Positions 11,774 to 22,321 of a DNA stretch of 64,000 nt are shown in pieces. The stretch spans positions 1,447,501-1,511,500 of the forward strand of contig NZ_AP022847.1 in NCBI RefSeq assembly GCF_015100395.1. The letters are read 5' to 3'. The number at the start of each line of letters is the position of its first letter. Positions within the stretch are counted from its first letter, which is position 1. The notes beneath the pieces were generated by a model, which had not been told where the DNA came from, searched no databases, and saw only the letters and a list, made by a program, of their open reading frames with translations. The position numbers and the translations under genes were made by a program. The stretch comes from Nitrosophilus alvini. Lineage in GTDB: Bacteria > Campylobacterota > Campylobacteria > Campylobacterales > Nitratiruptoraceae.

Positions 11774-12831
11774 CAGTTTCCTTTTGCGTAGCTGCCCAGC
11801 CATTTTATTTTGGATTTGTGTTTTTCAAAAACTTTTTTTACATTTTCATCATCTATATGGCCCTCAAAATCTATATAAAACCAATAGTTGAATTCGATAT
11901 CTTTTGAAGGTCTGCTCTCTATTTTTGTCAGATTGATATTTGCATTGTTAAAATCTTCCAAAAACTCTACAAGAGCTCCGGGCTTGTCATCAAGTTTTGC
12001 AAGGATGGAGGTTTTGTCGTTTCCGCTTTTTTGATTTTTGAAGTCACTTATAACGATAAATCGTGTTTTATTTGTATGGATATCCTCTATATTTTCAAAC
12101 ATGATCGGCAGATTGTAGAGTTTTGCCGCAATATGAGAACAGATTGCCGCACTGCCTGGTGTTTTTGATGCAAGTTTTGCCGCTTTTGCAGTTGATTCCA
12201 CAGGGATAAGTTCAACATCTTCTAGCCCGTGTTCGCTTAAAAAATTCCTACACTGTCCGAAAGCTATATCTTTTGAGTATATCTTTTTTATTTTTTTGAT
12301 ATCCTCTTCTAAACTGGCAAATGTATGATGTATAGGCATAAAAATCTCTGCAACAATAAGAATGTCGCTCTGTCCCAGAAGATCAAGTGTTTCGCCAACT
12401 ACACCGTCTATGCTGTTTTCTATAGGAACAACCGCATATTTAGCCCTTTTGGCTTCAACTGCTTTGAATACGGCAGTAATGGAAGTCATTGGAAGATAGT
12501 CGCTCATTGCACCGAATCTGCTCTCTGCGGCCTGGTGCGTAAAGCTGCCCTCGGGACCAAGATAAGCAACACGCTCCGGCCTTTCAAGATTTCTCGCAAC
12601 AGCAAAAATTTCAAGAAAAATAGCTTCTATTGCAGCATCGTTCAGAGGACCTCGATTTAGTTTTTTGAGTCTGCTTAAAATCTCAAGCTCACGTTCTGGC
12701 CTATATATAGGAGCGGAAGTTTTGTTTTTAAGCTCGCCCACTTTCTTGACCACTTCCATTCTTCTGTTTAAAAGCTCAAGTATCTTATTGTCTATAGAGT
12801 CTATCTCTTGTCTTAATTTTTTTAGATTCAT
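11773..12831 (-). CDS. pheA: chorismate mutase / prephenate dehydratase (P-protein)
   Basis: Bifunctional enzyme from chorismate to phenylpyruvate. Domains of the 352-aa protein: AroQ chorismate mutase (about 1-85, [19 protein letters not shown]), prephenate dehydratase (about 90-270, with [25 protein letters not shown] and the NKTRF motif) and a C-terminal ACT domain for phenylalanine feedback ([17 protein letters not shown]). It overlaps the HAD gene upstream by 4 nt and is coupled to hisC downstream. Confidence 0.97.
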   Translation of the reverse strand: MNLKKLRQEIDSIDNKILELLNRRMEVVKKVGELKNKTSAPIYRPERELEILSRLKKLNRGPLNDAAIEAIFLEIFAVARNLERPERVAYLGPEGSFTHQAAESRFGAMSDYLPMTSITAVFKAVEAKRAKYAVVPIENSIDGVVGETLDLLGQSDILIVAEIFMPIHHTFASLEEDIKKIKKIYSKDIAFGQCRNFLSEHGLEDVELIPVESTAKAAKLASKTPGSAAICSHIAAKLYNLPIMFENIEDIHTNKTRFIVISDFKNQKSGNDKTSILAKLDDKPGALVEFLEDFNNANINLTKIESRPSKDIEFNYWFYIDFEGHIDDENVKKVFEKHKSKIKWLGSYAKGN

Positions 12832-13619
12832 AATACCCCCGATTTTTCAGCAGCTTCTTCTATATCCTTGCATATTAGATCAGGTTTTTCATTCTCATCC
12901 AAAAAAGGAACAATCTCATCTGCTTTTTTGTATTTTCCGCTAAGAACAAAAACTGTTTTCATTCCCACTCTTTTCGCCCCCGTCAAGTCTCCTTTAACAT
13001 CATCGCTGATTATTGTTATCTCTTTGAAATCGATTCTTTTTGAACAAAAACGAGATATTTTTTCTAATGCTTTTTCATAAAATCTGACACTCGGTTTTCC
13101 AACCACATCATACTCTTTTCCCGTAGCAAACCTAAGCATCTCCAAAATGGCTCCGACTCCGGGGTATCTTTTGCCATCTTTTGCATAAAGTGTTGTTGCA
13201 TGCATTCCCGTCAAAGTTGCTCCCTGAAGCAAAAATTCAATCATTTGGGCATATTCATCAGGTAAAAAATCTTTTTTTATACCCAAAAGAACGCTATTTG
13301 GATTTTCATAATCAAGAATGTATCCCATTTTTTTCAATACTTCAATAAAAGGGCTGCTTCCGTATGCCGCAATATTTTTCTCTTTGAGCACATCTTTGAG
13401 GACCATCAGAGGATCCAGATAGTGCTCTTTGTCTATATAAAGACCAACGGAGTTTAGATACTCTAAAAAATCATCGCTGCTGTTTTTTGTATTGTTGGTT
13501 ATAACGATATAAGGGATCTCTTTTTCATTCAATCTGTTTATAAAATCAACTGAACCCTTTATGGGCAGTCTTTTGTCATCATCAATAAGTGTTCCCTGAA
13601 CATCGATAAAAAACATCAT
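12828..13619 (-). CDS. HAD-IIA family hydrolase (NagD-like)
   Basis: A 263-aa HAD-superfamily protein with the C2-cap NagD-type layout: motif I at the N-terminus, VITNNTKNSSDDF (motif II), VVGKPSVRFYEKAL, and the ISDDVKGDLTGAKRVGMKT acidic motif. Motif I reads DVQGT rather than DxDGT, so the usual acid/base aspartate is Gln (residue 8), and phosphatase activity may be changed or lost. It sits between lysA and pheA with 4-nt overlaps on both sides. The substrate is unknown. Confidence 0.88.
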   Translation of the reverse strand: MMFFIDVQGTLIDDDKRLPIKGSVDFINRLNEKEIPYIVITNNTKNSSDDFLEYLNSVGLYIDKEHYLDPLMVLKDVLKEKNIAAYGSSPFIEVLKKMGYILDYENPNSVLLGIKKDFLPDEYAQMIEFLLQGATLTGMHATTLYAKDGKRYPGVGAILEMLRFATGKEYDVVGKPSVRFYEKALEKISRFCSKRIDFKEITIISDDVKGDLTGAKRVGMKTVFVLSGKYKKADEIVPFLDENEKPDLICKDIEEAAEKSGVL

Positions 13620-14824
13620 TCGTCCATAAGTTCAATTTCGTTTTTTATGATATCTTCAAAAGTTTCTCTTTTTCTTATCAATCTGTCACTCCCTTTAAAC
13701 AGTGCAACCTCAGCAGGTCTCGGTCTGGTGTTATAATTGCTACTCATAACAAAACCGTATGCGCCGGCCGAATATACAACTATAATATCACCTGGACTGG
13801 TCGAAGGCAAAGGTCTGTTTTTTGCAAAAAAATCCCCGCTTTCGCATACGGGCCCTACTACATCGGCAGGAGTCTCATCACCTGTTTTTCCTATAACTTC
13901 CACTTTATGGTACGCATTGTAAAGACTTGGCCTTAAAAGATCGTTCATTCCTCCGTCAACAATAATAAACCTCTTATCTCCGCTTTTTTTCTCATATAAA
14001 ACTTTTGTTAGAAAGTATCCTGCATCCCCTACTATATATCTCCCTGGTTCACAGACGATTGTCAAATCCAGCCCTTTGAGAGTCGCAAGGATTGCCTGCG
14101 CATAATCATAGGGTTTTATAGTCTCTTCGTTATCATATTTAATCCCAAGGCCTCCGCCTATATCGAAAAATTTTATCTCTATGTCAATTTTATGCAGACT
14201 TCTGACTAGGTCAGCAACAATAGCGGAAGCCTCTTTTATAGGCTCCAGTTCTGTCAGCTGCGAACCTATATGAAAATGGATACCGACAGGATCGAGAAAA
14301 TTCGACTTTTTTGCCGCCAAATACATTTTTTTTGCCGTATCTATTTCCACTCCGAATTTGTTTTCATGAAGACCTGTGGAGATATAAGGGTGGGTTTTCG
14401 GATCGATGTTTGGATTTACTCTTATACTGACTCTTGCCTTTTTCCCCAATTGTGCTGCAATATCCTCAACTCTTTGCAACTCGGCTTCACTCTCTAAATT
14501 GATATAAAGAATATCAAGTTTCAGTGCTTCTTCTATCTCCTCATCTCTTTTTCCTACTCCGCTAAAAACAATTTTATAGCTTGGGATACCGGCTAAAAGA
14601 GCTCTTTTTACTTCTCCTATCGAAACGCAATCGGCTCCGGTACCAAGAGATGCAAGATGTTTTAAAACAGAAAGATTGGAATTTGCCTTTACTGCATATG
14701 CTATGAGAGATTTTCTTCCTTTGAAAGCATTTTTCAGACTTAAAAAGCTGTTTTCTATCTTCTCAAAATCGTATAAATAAAGAGGTGTATCATATTTTTG
14801 CGCAAGATATTTATAATCAATCAC
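13616..14824 (-). CDS. lysA: diaminopimelate decarboxylase
   Basis: Last step of lysine synthesis, decarboxylating meso-DAP. The 402-aa fold-type III PLP enzyme has the PLP lysine K46 in AYAVKANSN, the HFHIGSQ motif, GGGLG phosphate loop and EPGRY. Downstream come HAD, pheA and hisC with 4-nt overlaps, forming an amino-acid synthesis operon. Confidence 0.97.
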   Translation of the reverse strand: MIDYKYLAQKYDTPLYLYDFEKIENSFLSLKNAFKGRKSLIAYAVKANSNLSVLKHLASLGTGADCVSIGEVKRALLAGIPSYKIVFSGVGKRDEEIEEALKLDILYINLESEAELQRVEDIAAQLGKKARVSIRVNPNIDPKTHPYISTGLHENKFGVEIDTAKKMYLAAKKSNFLDPVGIHFHIGSQLTELEPIKEASAIVADLVRSLHKIDIEIKFFDIGGGLGIKYDNEETIKPYDYAQAILATLKGLDLTIVCEPGRYIVGDAGYFLTKVLYEKKSGDKRFIIVDGGMNDLLRPSLYNAYHKVEVIGKTGDETPADVVGPVCESGDFFAKNRPLPSTSPGDIIVVYSAGAYGFVMSSNYNTRPRPAEVALFKGSDRLIRKRETFEDIIKNEIELMDE

Positions 14825-14928
14825 TTTATGTCCTTCCGGTTTTTCTTTAAAAGCAGCCTTTATAAATTGGGCTTTATTTTACCAAAACAAGGCAAAATAA
14901 AGAATAAATTCCAAAATGCCGTTCTATT

Positions 14929-15978
14929 TTAGAAACGGCTGTAGAGATAAAATGCTCCTGCACCCAAAAGTGATACTGGGAAAAGTACTGCAAGCTCGGG
15001 AGGCAAAACTCCTGTAAGAGAGAGTTTGGATAATGCAAACAGAAGTCCCCACACTATAAGTGTTGTCAGAATCGCCATAAAACCGAAAAGAGTAATGCTT
15101 GCAAATCTTCTGCTGATAGGTACAAAATAGAAAAGTATTACTAACAAAAATGGGGCGAAAAAGGGATATACAAGCTGAGAATAGAGTATACTTTTTATTT
15201 TATCTGTATTGACATTCTGTTTGCTTAGAAGTATTATGGCCTCTATGGCATCTATAATACTGAAACTGGTTTTACCTTCATATATGGTATCCAGAATTTT
15301 GGGCCTGAAACCTTCAAGAAGTTTCAACTCACTTTTTTGTGATACTTCTATATTGCTACCATCTTGATTTTTTTTATAATTGACTACTGTTGCGTTTCTT
15401 ATCTTCCAGAGGTTTTGGTCAAAAAATGCCTCTTTTGCTTTTATTATCTCTTTTAAAACATCATTTTCAACTTTGAATATCCTGATATTCTCTGCTCTTT
15501 TCTGCAAGGGGTAGAGCTTTTCAAAATAGATATAGTTGTCGTAATATTTAAAAAAAAGATTTGTCGTCGAGTCTGTAAAATAGCTGTTTTTTTTGATACT
15601 GTCTGCATATTCGGAAGAGTAGGCAAAGGGGGTTGCATGCAAAACAATGTAGAAAAACAGCAATATCACTGACGATATAAAAAAAGGCTTTATAACTCTT
15701 TTTCTGTCGTATCCGACCGAATAGAAAGCTACAAGTTCATTTGACCGTATAAGATAAACTTTGGCGGAAATCATACCAAAAATCAAAGAAATGGGCAAAA
15801 GCATATCTGCACCGTAAAACGCCTTATACATAACATAAAGAACCTGCAGGTTAGCAGAGTCGGGAAGAGATTTGAAAGATTGCAGAAAATCGAGCCCTAC
15901 AAAAAAAAGTGTCAGAGCCAGAAAAATAACAGCAAAATATTTTAAATAGAGTCTTCCCAGGTATCTATAATATATCAT
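14929..15978 (-). CDS. LptF/LptG-family LPS export permease
   Basis: Inner-membrane permease of the LptB2FG transporter that extracts LPS toward the Lpt bridge. The 349 aa show the family pattern: three hydrophobic segments before about residue 120 (first at 12-33), a periplasmic beta-jellyroll (about 125-260), then three more segments at the C-terminus. It resembles the YjgP/YjgQ family; F versus G cannot be decided by eye. No second permease or lptB is in the window. Confidence 0.9.
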   Translation of the reverse strand: MIYYRYLGRLYLKYFAVIFLALTLFFVGLDFLQSFKSLPDSANLQVLYVMYKAFYGADMLLPISLIFGMISAKVYLIRSNELVAFYSVGYDRKRVIKPFFISSVILLFFYIVLHATPFAYSSEYADSIKKNSYFTDSTTNLFFKYYDNYIYFEKLYPLQKRAENIRIFKVENDVLKEIIKAKEAFFDQNLWKIRNATVVNYKKNQDGSNIEVSQKSELKLLEGFRPKILDTIYEGKTSFSIIDAIEAIILLSKQNVNTDKIKSILYSQLVYPFFAPFLLVILFYFVPISRRFASITLFGFMAILTTLIVWGLLFALSKLSLTGVLPPELAVLFPVSLLGAGAFYLYSRF

Positions 15979-16063
15979 CAGGCCTCTTTAAAGATAATGT
16001 TAAGCGTTGCTTGCCCGCAAAATTTTATCAGATATTGCTTTAAAAGGGGATAACGGAGGGTTT

Positions 16064-16630
16064 TTAGCCTGTAATAGCACCTTTTTTCGTATATTTGGAA
16101 CGAACCTCATCCAGAGATTTTTTTGTCAACGCCACTGCAGCTTCTGCAGCATTTTTGATAATCTCTTCTAGATGTTCACTCTGTGCCAAATCAAAATCAC
16201 TCAATACATATGAAACAACTTTTGCTTTTTCCTTAGGTCTGCCTACGCCTATCCTAACTCTTATATAATCATTTCCTATAAAAGAGTCCAAAGATTTCAA
16301 ACCGTTATGTCCCCCACTGCTTCCTCCAACTTTTATCCTTATGGCTCCGAACGGAAGGTCTATATCGTCGTGACAGACAATAATATTTGAATTTTCAATT
16401 TTATAAAAATTTTTCACTGCAGATACGCTCTGGCCTGAGAGATTCATAAAAGTCATAGGTTTTAGCAGAAGGGTGGAATCTGTTTTGTAGAGCTCTCCCT
16501 TAAAAGAGCTTTTATTGATCGGTGTTGCTTTATAGTGAGAGACTAGATAGTCTATCACCATAAAGCCTATATTGTGTCTGTTTTTTTCGTATTTGGGACC
16601 TGGATTTCCCAGACCTACGATAAGAAACAT
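16064..16630 (-). CDS. pth: peptidyl-tRNA hydrolase
   Basis: Recycles peptidyl-tRNA released from stalled ribosomes. The 188-aa protein begins FLIVGLGNPGPKYEKNRHN, giving the substrate-binding N9 and catalytic H19, and has CHDDIDLPFG and GSSGGHNGLKS motifs. It directly follows the L25/Ctc gene (2-nt gap), the common rplY-pth pairing. Confidence 0.97.
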   Translation of the reverse strand: MFLIVGLGNPGPKYEKNRHNIGFMVIDYLVSHYKATPINKSSFKGELYKTDSTLLLKPMTFMNLSGQSVSAVKNFYKIENSNIIVCHDDIDLPFGAIRIKVGGSSGGHNGLKSLDSFIGNDYIRVRIGVGRPKEKAKVVSYVLSDFDLAQSEHLEEIIKNAAEAAVALTKKSLDEVRSKYTKKGAITG

Positions 16631-16632
16631 TT

Positions 16633-17169
16633 TTATTTGGCTTTTATAACGCCTACTACCGCTACTCTGTCTGCAACCATATGCTGAACGCCTTCAGGAA
16701 GCTCTATATCTCTGATAAGTATCGCGTCACCCACGTCAAGATCGGTTACATCAAGAGTTATGCTGTTTGGAACATTCTCAATGGCACCTTTTACTTTGAT
16801 TCTCCTTTTTGAAATGACCAAAACACCTTTGTTTTTAAGTCCCTTTGGAGTCCCTACAGTTTTAATAGGCACCATATAGTAAGTAACAACACCAGGTTGT
16901 GCCACCATAAGGTCCACATGAAGCAGATCGCTTGTTACAGGGTCTTTTTGGTACTCCTGAACAACCACATTTATCTCTTTATCACCCACTTTTACCGGAA
17001 AAGCCAAGTTTTCTTTGCTTTTTACAGCTCTTATAAATTCGCCTTTTTTGAAAGCGGCATGAATATTTTCAAGGCCTTTTCCGTAAATGTTGGCAATTAG
17101 ATAACCATCTCGGCGTAATGCTTTGGCACTCTTTTTGCCGATACTCTCTCTAATTACACCTTCTAGCAT
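16633..17169 (-). CDS. rplY: 50S ribosomal protein L25/Ctc
   Basis: The 178-aa long (CTC) form of L25: an N-terminal 5S-rRNA-binding domain (about 1-90) plus a C-terminal beta-rich TL5/CTC domain ending [14 protein letters not shown]. Co-transcribed with pth. Confidence 0.95.
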   Translation of the reverse strand: MLEGVIRESIGKKSAKALRRDGYLIANIYGKGLENIHAAFKKGEFIRAVKSKENLAFPVKVGDKEINVVVQEYQKDPVTSDLLHVDLMVAQPGVVTYYMVPIKTVGTPKGLKNKGVLVISKRRIKVKGAIENVPNSITLDVTDLDVGDAILIRDIELPEGVQHMVADRVAVVGVIKAK

Positions 17170-17227
17170 TTTGTGTCCTTTGTTTTAAATTGAACTGCGA
17201 TAATACCCAAAAAACAATTAAAAAAAG

Positions 17228-18394
17228 TTAAATTTTTAAATCAAATACATCGTCATCTTTTGCAGATCCCGCTCCTGCCTGTCCCGCTTTGGTCTCGTTT
17301 GTAAAGCCATCGATTTTAAGTTTCATATCTGCTTTTGACGTTGCATTGCTTAGAGCCTCTTCATGATCTATTAGACCTTTTTGATAAAGTTTGAGCAGTG
17401 CCTGATCGAATGTTTGCATTCCGTATATAGCACCCTCTTCTATAGCATCTGCGATTTCCATTTCACGTCCATTCTCTATAAGCGTCTCTATTCTTTTTGT
17501 TTTGAACATTATTTCCACTGCCGCTATTCTTCCTCCCTCTTTTTTCTTGACAAGCCTTTGCGACACAACACCTTGAAGAACGGAAGCAAGAATGATTCTT
17601 ATTCTGTTTTGTTCTCCGGGAGGAAACATACTTATAATTCTATTAACGGTCTCTTTTACATCGAGAGTATGCAGTGTTGAAAAGACCAGATGCCCTGTTT
17701 CTGCCGCATGAAGCGCCATCTCTATAGTTTCAAGGTCTCTCATCTCTCCTACAAGTATGATATCGGGGTCTTCCCGCAGAGCAGCTCTTAGAGCTCTTGA
17801 AAAACTCAGGGTATCCTGCCCTATGCTTCTTTGGTTTATAATGCATTTTTTGTCTTTATGAACAAATTCTATAGGGTCTTCAATAGTGATAATATGCTCT
17901 TTTCGTGTATTGTTTATCTCATCTATCAAAGCTGCAAGCGTTGTTGACTTACCGCTTCCTGTAACCCCGGTAACCAGAACCATGCCTCTTGGGATTTTTG
18001 CAAAATTATAAATTGCATCGGGCAATTGCAACTCTCTTATCCCTTTTATCTCTACAGGAATTGTTCTGAACACCGCAGAAACCCCGTCCATCTGAAAAAA
18101 GAGATTGACACGAAATCTTGTATTTTCATCAAATACATATACCAGGTCCACATCTTTTTTTTCGACAAGTTCATGAAATCTCGTTCTAAGAAGTTCTTTG
18201 GCAAGAGTTAGAGCGTCTTCTTTTGATATGATTTCTCCCGAAAAGGGAATAATATCTCCGTTAACTCTCGCTCTGATCAAAGAATTTGCTTTTACATGAA
18301 GGTCGCTTCCCCCTACCTGCAACAACTTTTGAAGATAGCCTCTTATTTTTTTTGTTACCTCGAAAGTGAGTTTGCTGACATCTATCTCATACAT
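17228..18394 (-). CDS. pilT: PilT-type pilus retraction ATPase
   Basis: Hexameric secretion/retraction ATPase of the PilT family, 388 aa. It shows an N-terminal PAS-like domain (GGSDLHVKANS), Walker A GVTGSGKSTTLAALI, the Asp box with EDPIEFVHKDK, Walker B DIILVGEMRD and the His box TGHLVFSTLHT. No other type IV pilus gene is in the window, so the retraction role is from family only. It is 2 nt downstream of tal. The C-terminus carries a Gly/Ala-rich acidic tail. Confidence 0.9.
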   Translation of the reverse strand: MYEIDVSKLTFEVTKKIRGYLQKLLQVGGSDLHVKANSLIRARVNGDIIPFSGEIISKEDALTLAKELLRTRFHELVEKKDVDLVYVFDENTRFRVNLFFQMDGVSAVFRTIPVEIKGIRELQLPDAIYNFAKIPRGMVLVTGVTGSGKSTTLAALIDEINNTRKEHIITIEDPIEFVHKDKKCIINQRSIGQDTLSFSRALRAALREDPDIILVGEMRDLETIEMALHAAETGHLVFSTLHTLDVKETVNRIISMFPPGEQNRIRIILASVLQGVVSQRLVKKKEGGRIAAVEIMFKTKRIETLIENGREMEIADAIEEGAIYGMQTFDQALLKLYQKGLIDHEEALSNATSKADMKLKIDGFTNETKAGQAGAGSAKDDDVFDLKI

Positions 18395-18396
18395 AT

Positions 18397-19383
18397 CTAC
18401 TCCAATTCAGCCAGTATCTCTTTGAATGCTACTTTAAAAGCTTCAAGTCCTTCATCCATAAGCTCTTGGCTTACTTTTTCCACATCGATTCCGTTTCTTT
18501 TCAGGTTTTCGAAAAACTCTTCGATTTTTTCACGTTCAATCGGAAGTTTTGCTTCTTTTTTCCCCGAATCTAAAAAATATTCTATCGTCTCAACAGGAGC
18601 GGTATTTATACTCATGGGTGCGAGAAGTTCGCTTATGTAATACTCCGGAGGATAGCTTTTATCTTTTACCCCTGTACTTGCGAAAAGGGCTCTTACATCC
18701 GGAAGAGCCCTGTCGGTTATATCATTATATATATTCGCTGCATTCATAATGCCTACTCGTCCCGGTTCAAGCCCTTTTTCTTTCAAAACAGGATCAAGTT
18801 TTCTGTCAAATCTGCTTACAAATATGCTTAAAACGGAAGATGGAGTCTCTTTTTCGCATCTGCGAAGTCCTCTTTCTATCGCATCAAGACACTCTTTGGC
18901 CTGATTTTTGGAAAAAATGAGTGTTGCATTTATATTTATACCCTCACTTATAAGCTCTTCTATAGCTTCACATCCAGCTTTAGTCACAGGCACTTTTATC
19001 ATAACATTGGGTCTGTCTATCTCATCATACAACCTTTTTGCTTCTTCGACAGTTGCTTTGGCATCATCACATAAAAAAGGGTCAACCTCTAAACTTACAA
19101 ATCCGTCATCTTTTCTCTCATAAAGACCTGCCAGTTTGTCTGCAGCTTTTTGTATATCGTAGATTGCGACAGCTTCGTATATCTCTTTTGGTTTTTTCCC
19201 CGATAGTGACTCTATCTGTTTTTTGTATGCCCTGGAAGTGAGAATTGCATTCTTGAAAATTGCAGGATTGCTTGTAGCTCCGTTTATTATATTTTTCTCT
19301 ATAAGCTCTTCAAATTTATTATCCAGAAAATCTCTTTCAATAAAATCGGCCCACAATGAAAATTTTATATCTTTTAGATACAT
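18397..19383 (-). CDS. tal: transaldolase
   Basis: Pentose-phosphate transaldolase of about 328 aa. The Schiff-base lysine lies in VMIKVPVT, and SLEVDPFLCDDA and the C-terminal PPEYYISELLAP region match the longer bacterial class. It may share a transcript with pilT. Confidence 0.93.
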   Translation of the reverse strand: MYLKDIKFSLWADFIERDFLDNKFEELIEKNIINGATSNPAIFKNAILTSRAYKKQIESLSGKKPKEIYEAVAIYDIQKAADKLAGLYERKDDGFVSLEVDPFLCDDAKATVEEAKRLYDEIDRPNVMIKVPVTKAGCEAIEELISEGININATLIFSKNQAKECLDAIERGLRRCEKETPSSVLSIFVSRFDRKLDPVLKEKGLEPGRVGIMNAANIYNDITDRALPDVRALFASTGVKDKSYPPEYYISELLAPMSINTAPVETIEYFLDSGKKEAKLPIEREKIEEFFENLKRNGIDVEKVSQELMDEGLEAFKVAFKEILAELE

Positions 19384-19413
19384 TAATACCCCTTAATTAA
19401 AATAATTAAAGAG

Positions 19414-20118
19414 TTATTTTATCATATCGTTCCAGTTACCTATCTTGCCAGGCTTATTAAGGGCTATTTCAAGCTCATCCAAAAACCTGTCGCGGCTTAT
19501 TTCAACTGCTCCCATACGTTTTAGATGATCGCTTGGAATCTGACAGTCGATAAAATCAAATTTCCATTTTTTTGCAAGAAGACAAAGATGTACAAGAGCT
19601 GTTTTGGATGCATCACTCATTTTTGAAAACATCGACTCTCCAAAAAATGCAGCTCCCATACTGACACCGTAAAGACCTCCCACAAGTCTGTCTTCAAAAT
19701 ATATTTCAACAGAGTGGGCAAATCCCATATCAAAAAGCTTGCAGTAGGCATCAACCACTTCCGGAAGTATCCAGCTGCCGCTTTGATCTTTTCTTTTTAT
19801 TTTGCCGCAGTTTTCAATAACCTCTTTAAAATTTGTGTCGACTCTGATTTCAAAAATATTTTTTTTAAGTCTCTTTTTTAGCGATTTGGAAATTTTCAGA
19901 TCATTAGGATAGAGTACAAGTCTCGGATTGGGAGACCACCAGAGAATGGGGTCTCCTTCACTATACCAGGGAAATATGCCGTGTTTATATGCAGCCAAAA
20001 GACGATTTTCACTCAAATCTCCGCCAAAAGCAACAAGTCCTTCATCGCAGGCATATCTAGGATCAGGGAAAATATAGTCGTAGCGACTGAGCTTTGGTAT
20101 CAGTATCTCTCTGCTCAA
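19414..20118 (-). CDS. aat: leucyl/phenylalanyl-tRNA-protein transferase
   Basis: Adds Leu or Phe to N-terminal Arg/Lys of substrates, creating N-degrons. The 234-aa protein has the family hallmarks YKHGIFPWYSEGDPILWWSPNPR, GSWILPEVVDAY and FFGESMFSKMSDASK. It follows clpA and clpS on the same strand, so substrate tagging, adaptor and unfoldase are encoded together. Confidence 0.97.
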   Translation of the reverse strand: MSREILIPKLSRYDYIFPDPRYACDEGLVAFGGDLSENRLLAAYKHGIFPWYSEGDPILWWSPNPRLVLYPNDLKISKSLKKRLKKNIFEIRVDTNFKEVIENCGKIKRKDQSGSWILPEVVDAYCKLFDMGFAHSVEIYFEDRLVGGLYGVSMGAAFFGESMFSKMSDASKTALVHLCLLAKKWKFDFIDCQIPSDHLKRMGAVEISRDRFLDELEIALNKPGKIGNWNDMIK

Positions 20119-20125
20119 AAGAACC

Positions 20126-22321
20126 TCACTCTCTTATATCAAAGCCGAGGCCGCTTTTTTTGGTATACCTGACTGTAACACGCCCTCCTTTTTTGAGTTT
20201 TCCGAAAAGTATCTCGTTTGTTAGCGGTGTTTTTATCTCTTCGCTGATAACTCTGCCAAGAGGCCTTGCACCCAATTCTTCGCTATAGCCTTTTTCGGCC
20301 AGATATTTTCTTGCCTCTTTTGTCAATGTAACTTTTATATTTTTTGATTTTAAAAGATCATTAAGTTCGTCTATAAACTTGTCTACTATTTTCTCCATTA
20401 TGTTCATGGTCAGAGCTCTGAATCTTATCACAGCATCTAGTCTGTTTCTAAACTCTGGTGTAAAATAGTTTTTCAAAGCTTCATCAAATTTTGATACGCT
20501 CTCTTGCTTGAACCCCATAACATTTGCTTCAGTTGCTCCCACATTTGATGTCATGATGATGATAACGTGCTTGAAATCGGCAACATTTCCATAGTTGTCG
20601 GTCAACGTGGCATTATCCATAACCTGAAGCAGTATATTTACCAGGTCCGGATGCGCTTTTTCTATCTCGTCAAGAAGCAGCACTGTATGAGGATGCTTCC
20701 TTATAGTCTCCGTCAAAAGTCCTCCCTCTTCATATCCAACATATCCCGGAGGTGCACCTATAAGTCTGCTTACCGCATGTTTTTCCATATATTCGCTCAT
20801 ATCAAATCTCTCAAAATGTACGCCAAGAGCAGCCGCAAGCTCTTTGGCAAGAGCTGTTTTTCCTACTCCAGTAGGACCTACGAAAAGGAAAGATCCGATA
20901 GGCTTATCCGGCGGATTGAGTCCTGCACGCGAACGCTTAATTGCCATCGAAATCTGCTCTACAGCCTCATCCTGCCCTAGCACTCTTGCTTTTAGCGTCT
21001 CCTCCAGTTTTTCAAGAACAGCAACATCGTCATGTGTAACTTTTGCAGGAGGAAGGTTGAGCATATTGGAAATTACATGTTCTATGTCATTTACAGTTAC
21101 CAAAGACCTTCTCTTTTTCGCAAGATGAAATGATGCACCAACCTCATCGATAATATCTATCGCTTTATCCGGAAGCTGCCTGTCATTTATGTATCTGTCG
21201 GAGAGGTCTATTGCACTTTTCAATGCACTGTTGGTGTATCTTACTTTGTGATGACTTTCATATTTTGACTTCAGTCCTCTTAAAATCTTGAATGTGGTCT
21301 CAAGATCGGGCTCTTTGATATCTACTTTGGCAAATCTACGGCTCAAAGCCCTATCTTTTTCCAAAAAGTTTCTAAATTCACTGTAGGTAGTCGCACCTAT
21401 ACACTTGATAGCCCCCGATGCGAGAGCAGGCTTTAAAAGATTTGAAGCATCCATACTGCCGCCCTGTGTTGCACCTGCACCTACAAGTGTATGAATTTCG
21501 TCTATAAACATAATGGCATTCGGTTTTGCTTTCAGTTCTTCGATAACGCCCTTGAGCCTTTTTTCAAAATCACCTCTGTATTTTGTTCCCGCAAGCAAAG
21601 AACCAAGGTCAAGCGCATACAAAACTGCACCTTTCAAAACATCGGGTATTTCGCCTTCGGCAATTTTTATAGCTATACCTTCTGCAACGGCAGTCTTTCC
21701 GACTCCGGGTTCTCCTACCAGGATAGGATTATTCTTCTTTCTTCTGCAAAGAATCTGCATTACCCTTTCTATCTCTTTGTCTCTGCCGATAACAGGATCG
21801 ATTTTTCCTTTTTTGGCTTCATTGACAAGGTTGACTGTATATTTTGATAGATATGTCTGTTTCTCTTCCTCATCCTCTTCCTGAGAGACTATATCAGTAT
21901 CAGGATGGGATATCGCTTCGAGAATATCAAGTCTGGTAATACCCTGCTCTTTCAAAAGATAGACACTGTATGAGTGCTCTTCATCAAAAAGTGCAGCGAG
22001 CAGATCACCTACTCCCGCCTCTTTTTTATCGGCATTTTGTATATGTCTTATCATATTTTCTATAACTCTGGAGAGCGCTACTGTCTCAAATGGCTCTCTT
22101 ATCATATTTTCAGGCAGAGGTTTTAGGGTATTTGCCAGATGCTGCTGCAGTTTTTGTCTGAGCAGATCAATATCGGCACCGGCCTGTATCAATATTCTTT
22201 TGCCCTCCTGATTCGAAAGAAGTGCAAGAAAAATATGTTCGACAGTCAAATATTCGTGTCTGTTTCTTTTGGCTAGTTTTACCGCCTCTTTGAAAATTGT
22301 ATTCAATTCGTTGCTTATCAT
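20126..22321 (-). CDS. clpA: ClpA, AAA+ unfoldase of the ClpAP protease
   Basis: A 731-aa two-AAA-domain unfoldase. It has an N-domain (about 1-140, binding site for ClpS), D1 Walker A GEPGVGKTAVAEG with IDEIHTLVGAG, and D2 Walker A GPTGVGKTALAKEL with LLDEIEKAHPD. The absence of the long middle coiled coil separates it from ClpB. The start overlaps the clpS stop at a single base. clpP is not in the window. Confidence 0.97.
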   Translation of the reverse strand: MISNELNTIFKEAVKLAKRNRHEYLTVEHIFLALLSNQEGKRILIQAGADIDLLRQKLQQHLANTLKPLPENMIREPFETVALSRVIENMIRHIQNADKKEAGVGDLLAALFDEEHSYSVYLLKEQGITRLDILEAISHPDTDIVSQEEDEEEKQTYLSKYTVNLVNEAKKGKIDPVIGRDKEIERVMQILCRRKKNNPILVGEPGVGKTAVAEGIAIKIAEGEIPDVLKGAVLYALDLGSLLAGTKYRGDFEKRLKGVIEELKAKPNAIMFIDEIHTLVGAGATQGGSMDASNLLKPALASGAIKCIGATTYSEFRNFLEKDRALSRRFAKVDIKEPDLETTFKILRGLKSKYESHHKVRYTNSALKSAIDLSDRYINDRQLPDKAIDIIDEVGASFHLAKKRRSLVTVNDIEHVISNMLNLPPAKVTHDDVAVLEKLEETLKARVLGQDEAVEQISMAIKRSRAGLNPPDKPIGSFLFVGPTGVGKTALAKELAAALGVHFERFDMSEYMEKHAVSRLIGAPPGYVGYEEGGLLTETIRKHPHTVLLLDEIEKAHPDLVNILLQVMDNATLTDNYGNVADFKHVIIIMTSNVGATEANVMGFKQESVSKFDEALKNYFTPEFRNRLDAVIRFRALTMNIMEKIVDKFIDELNDLLKSKNIKVTLTKEARKYLAEKGYSEELGARPLGRVISEEIKTPLTNEILFGKLKKGGRVTVRYTKKSGLGFDIRE

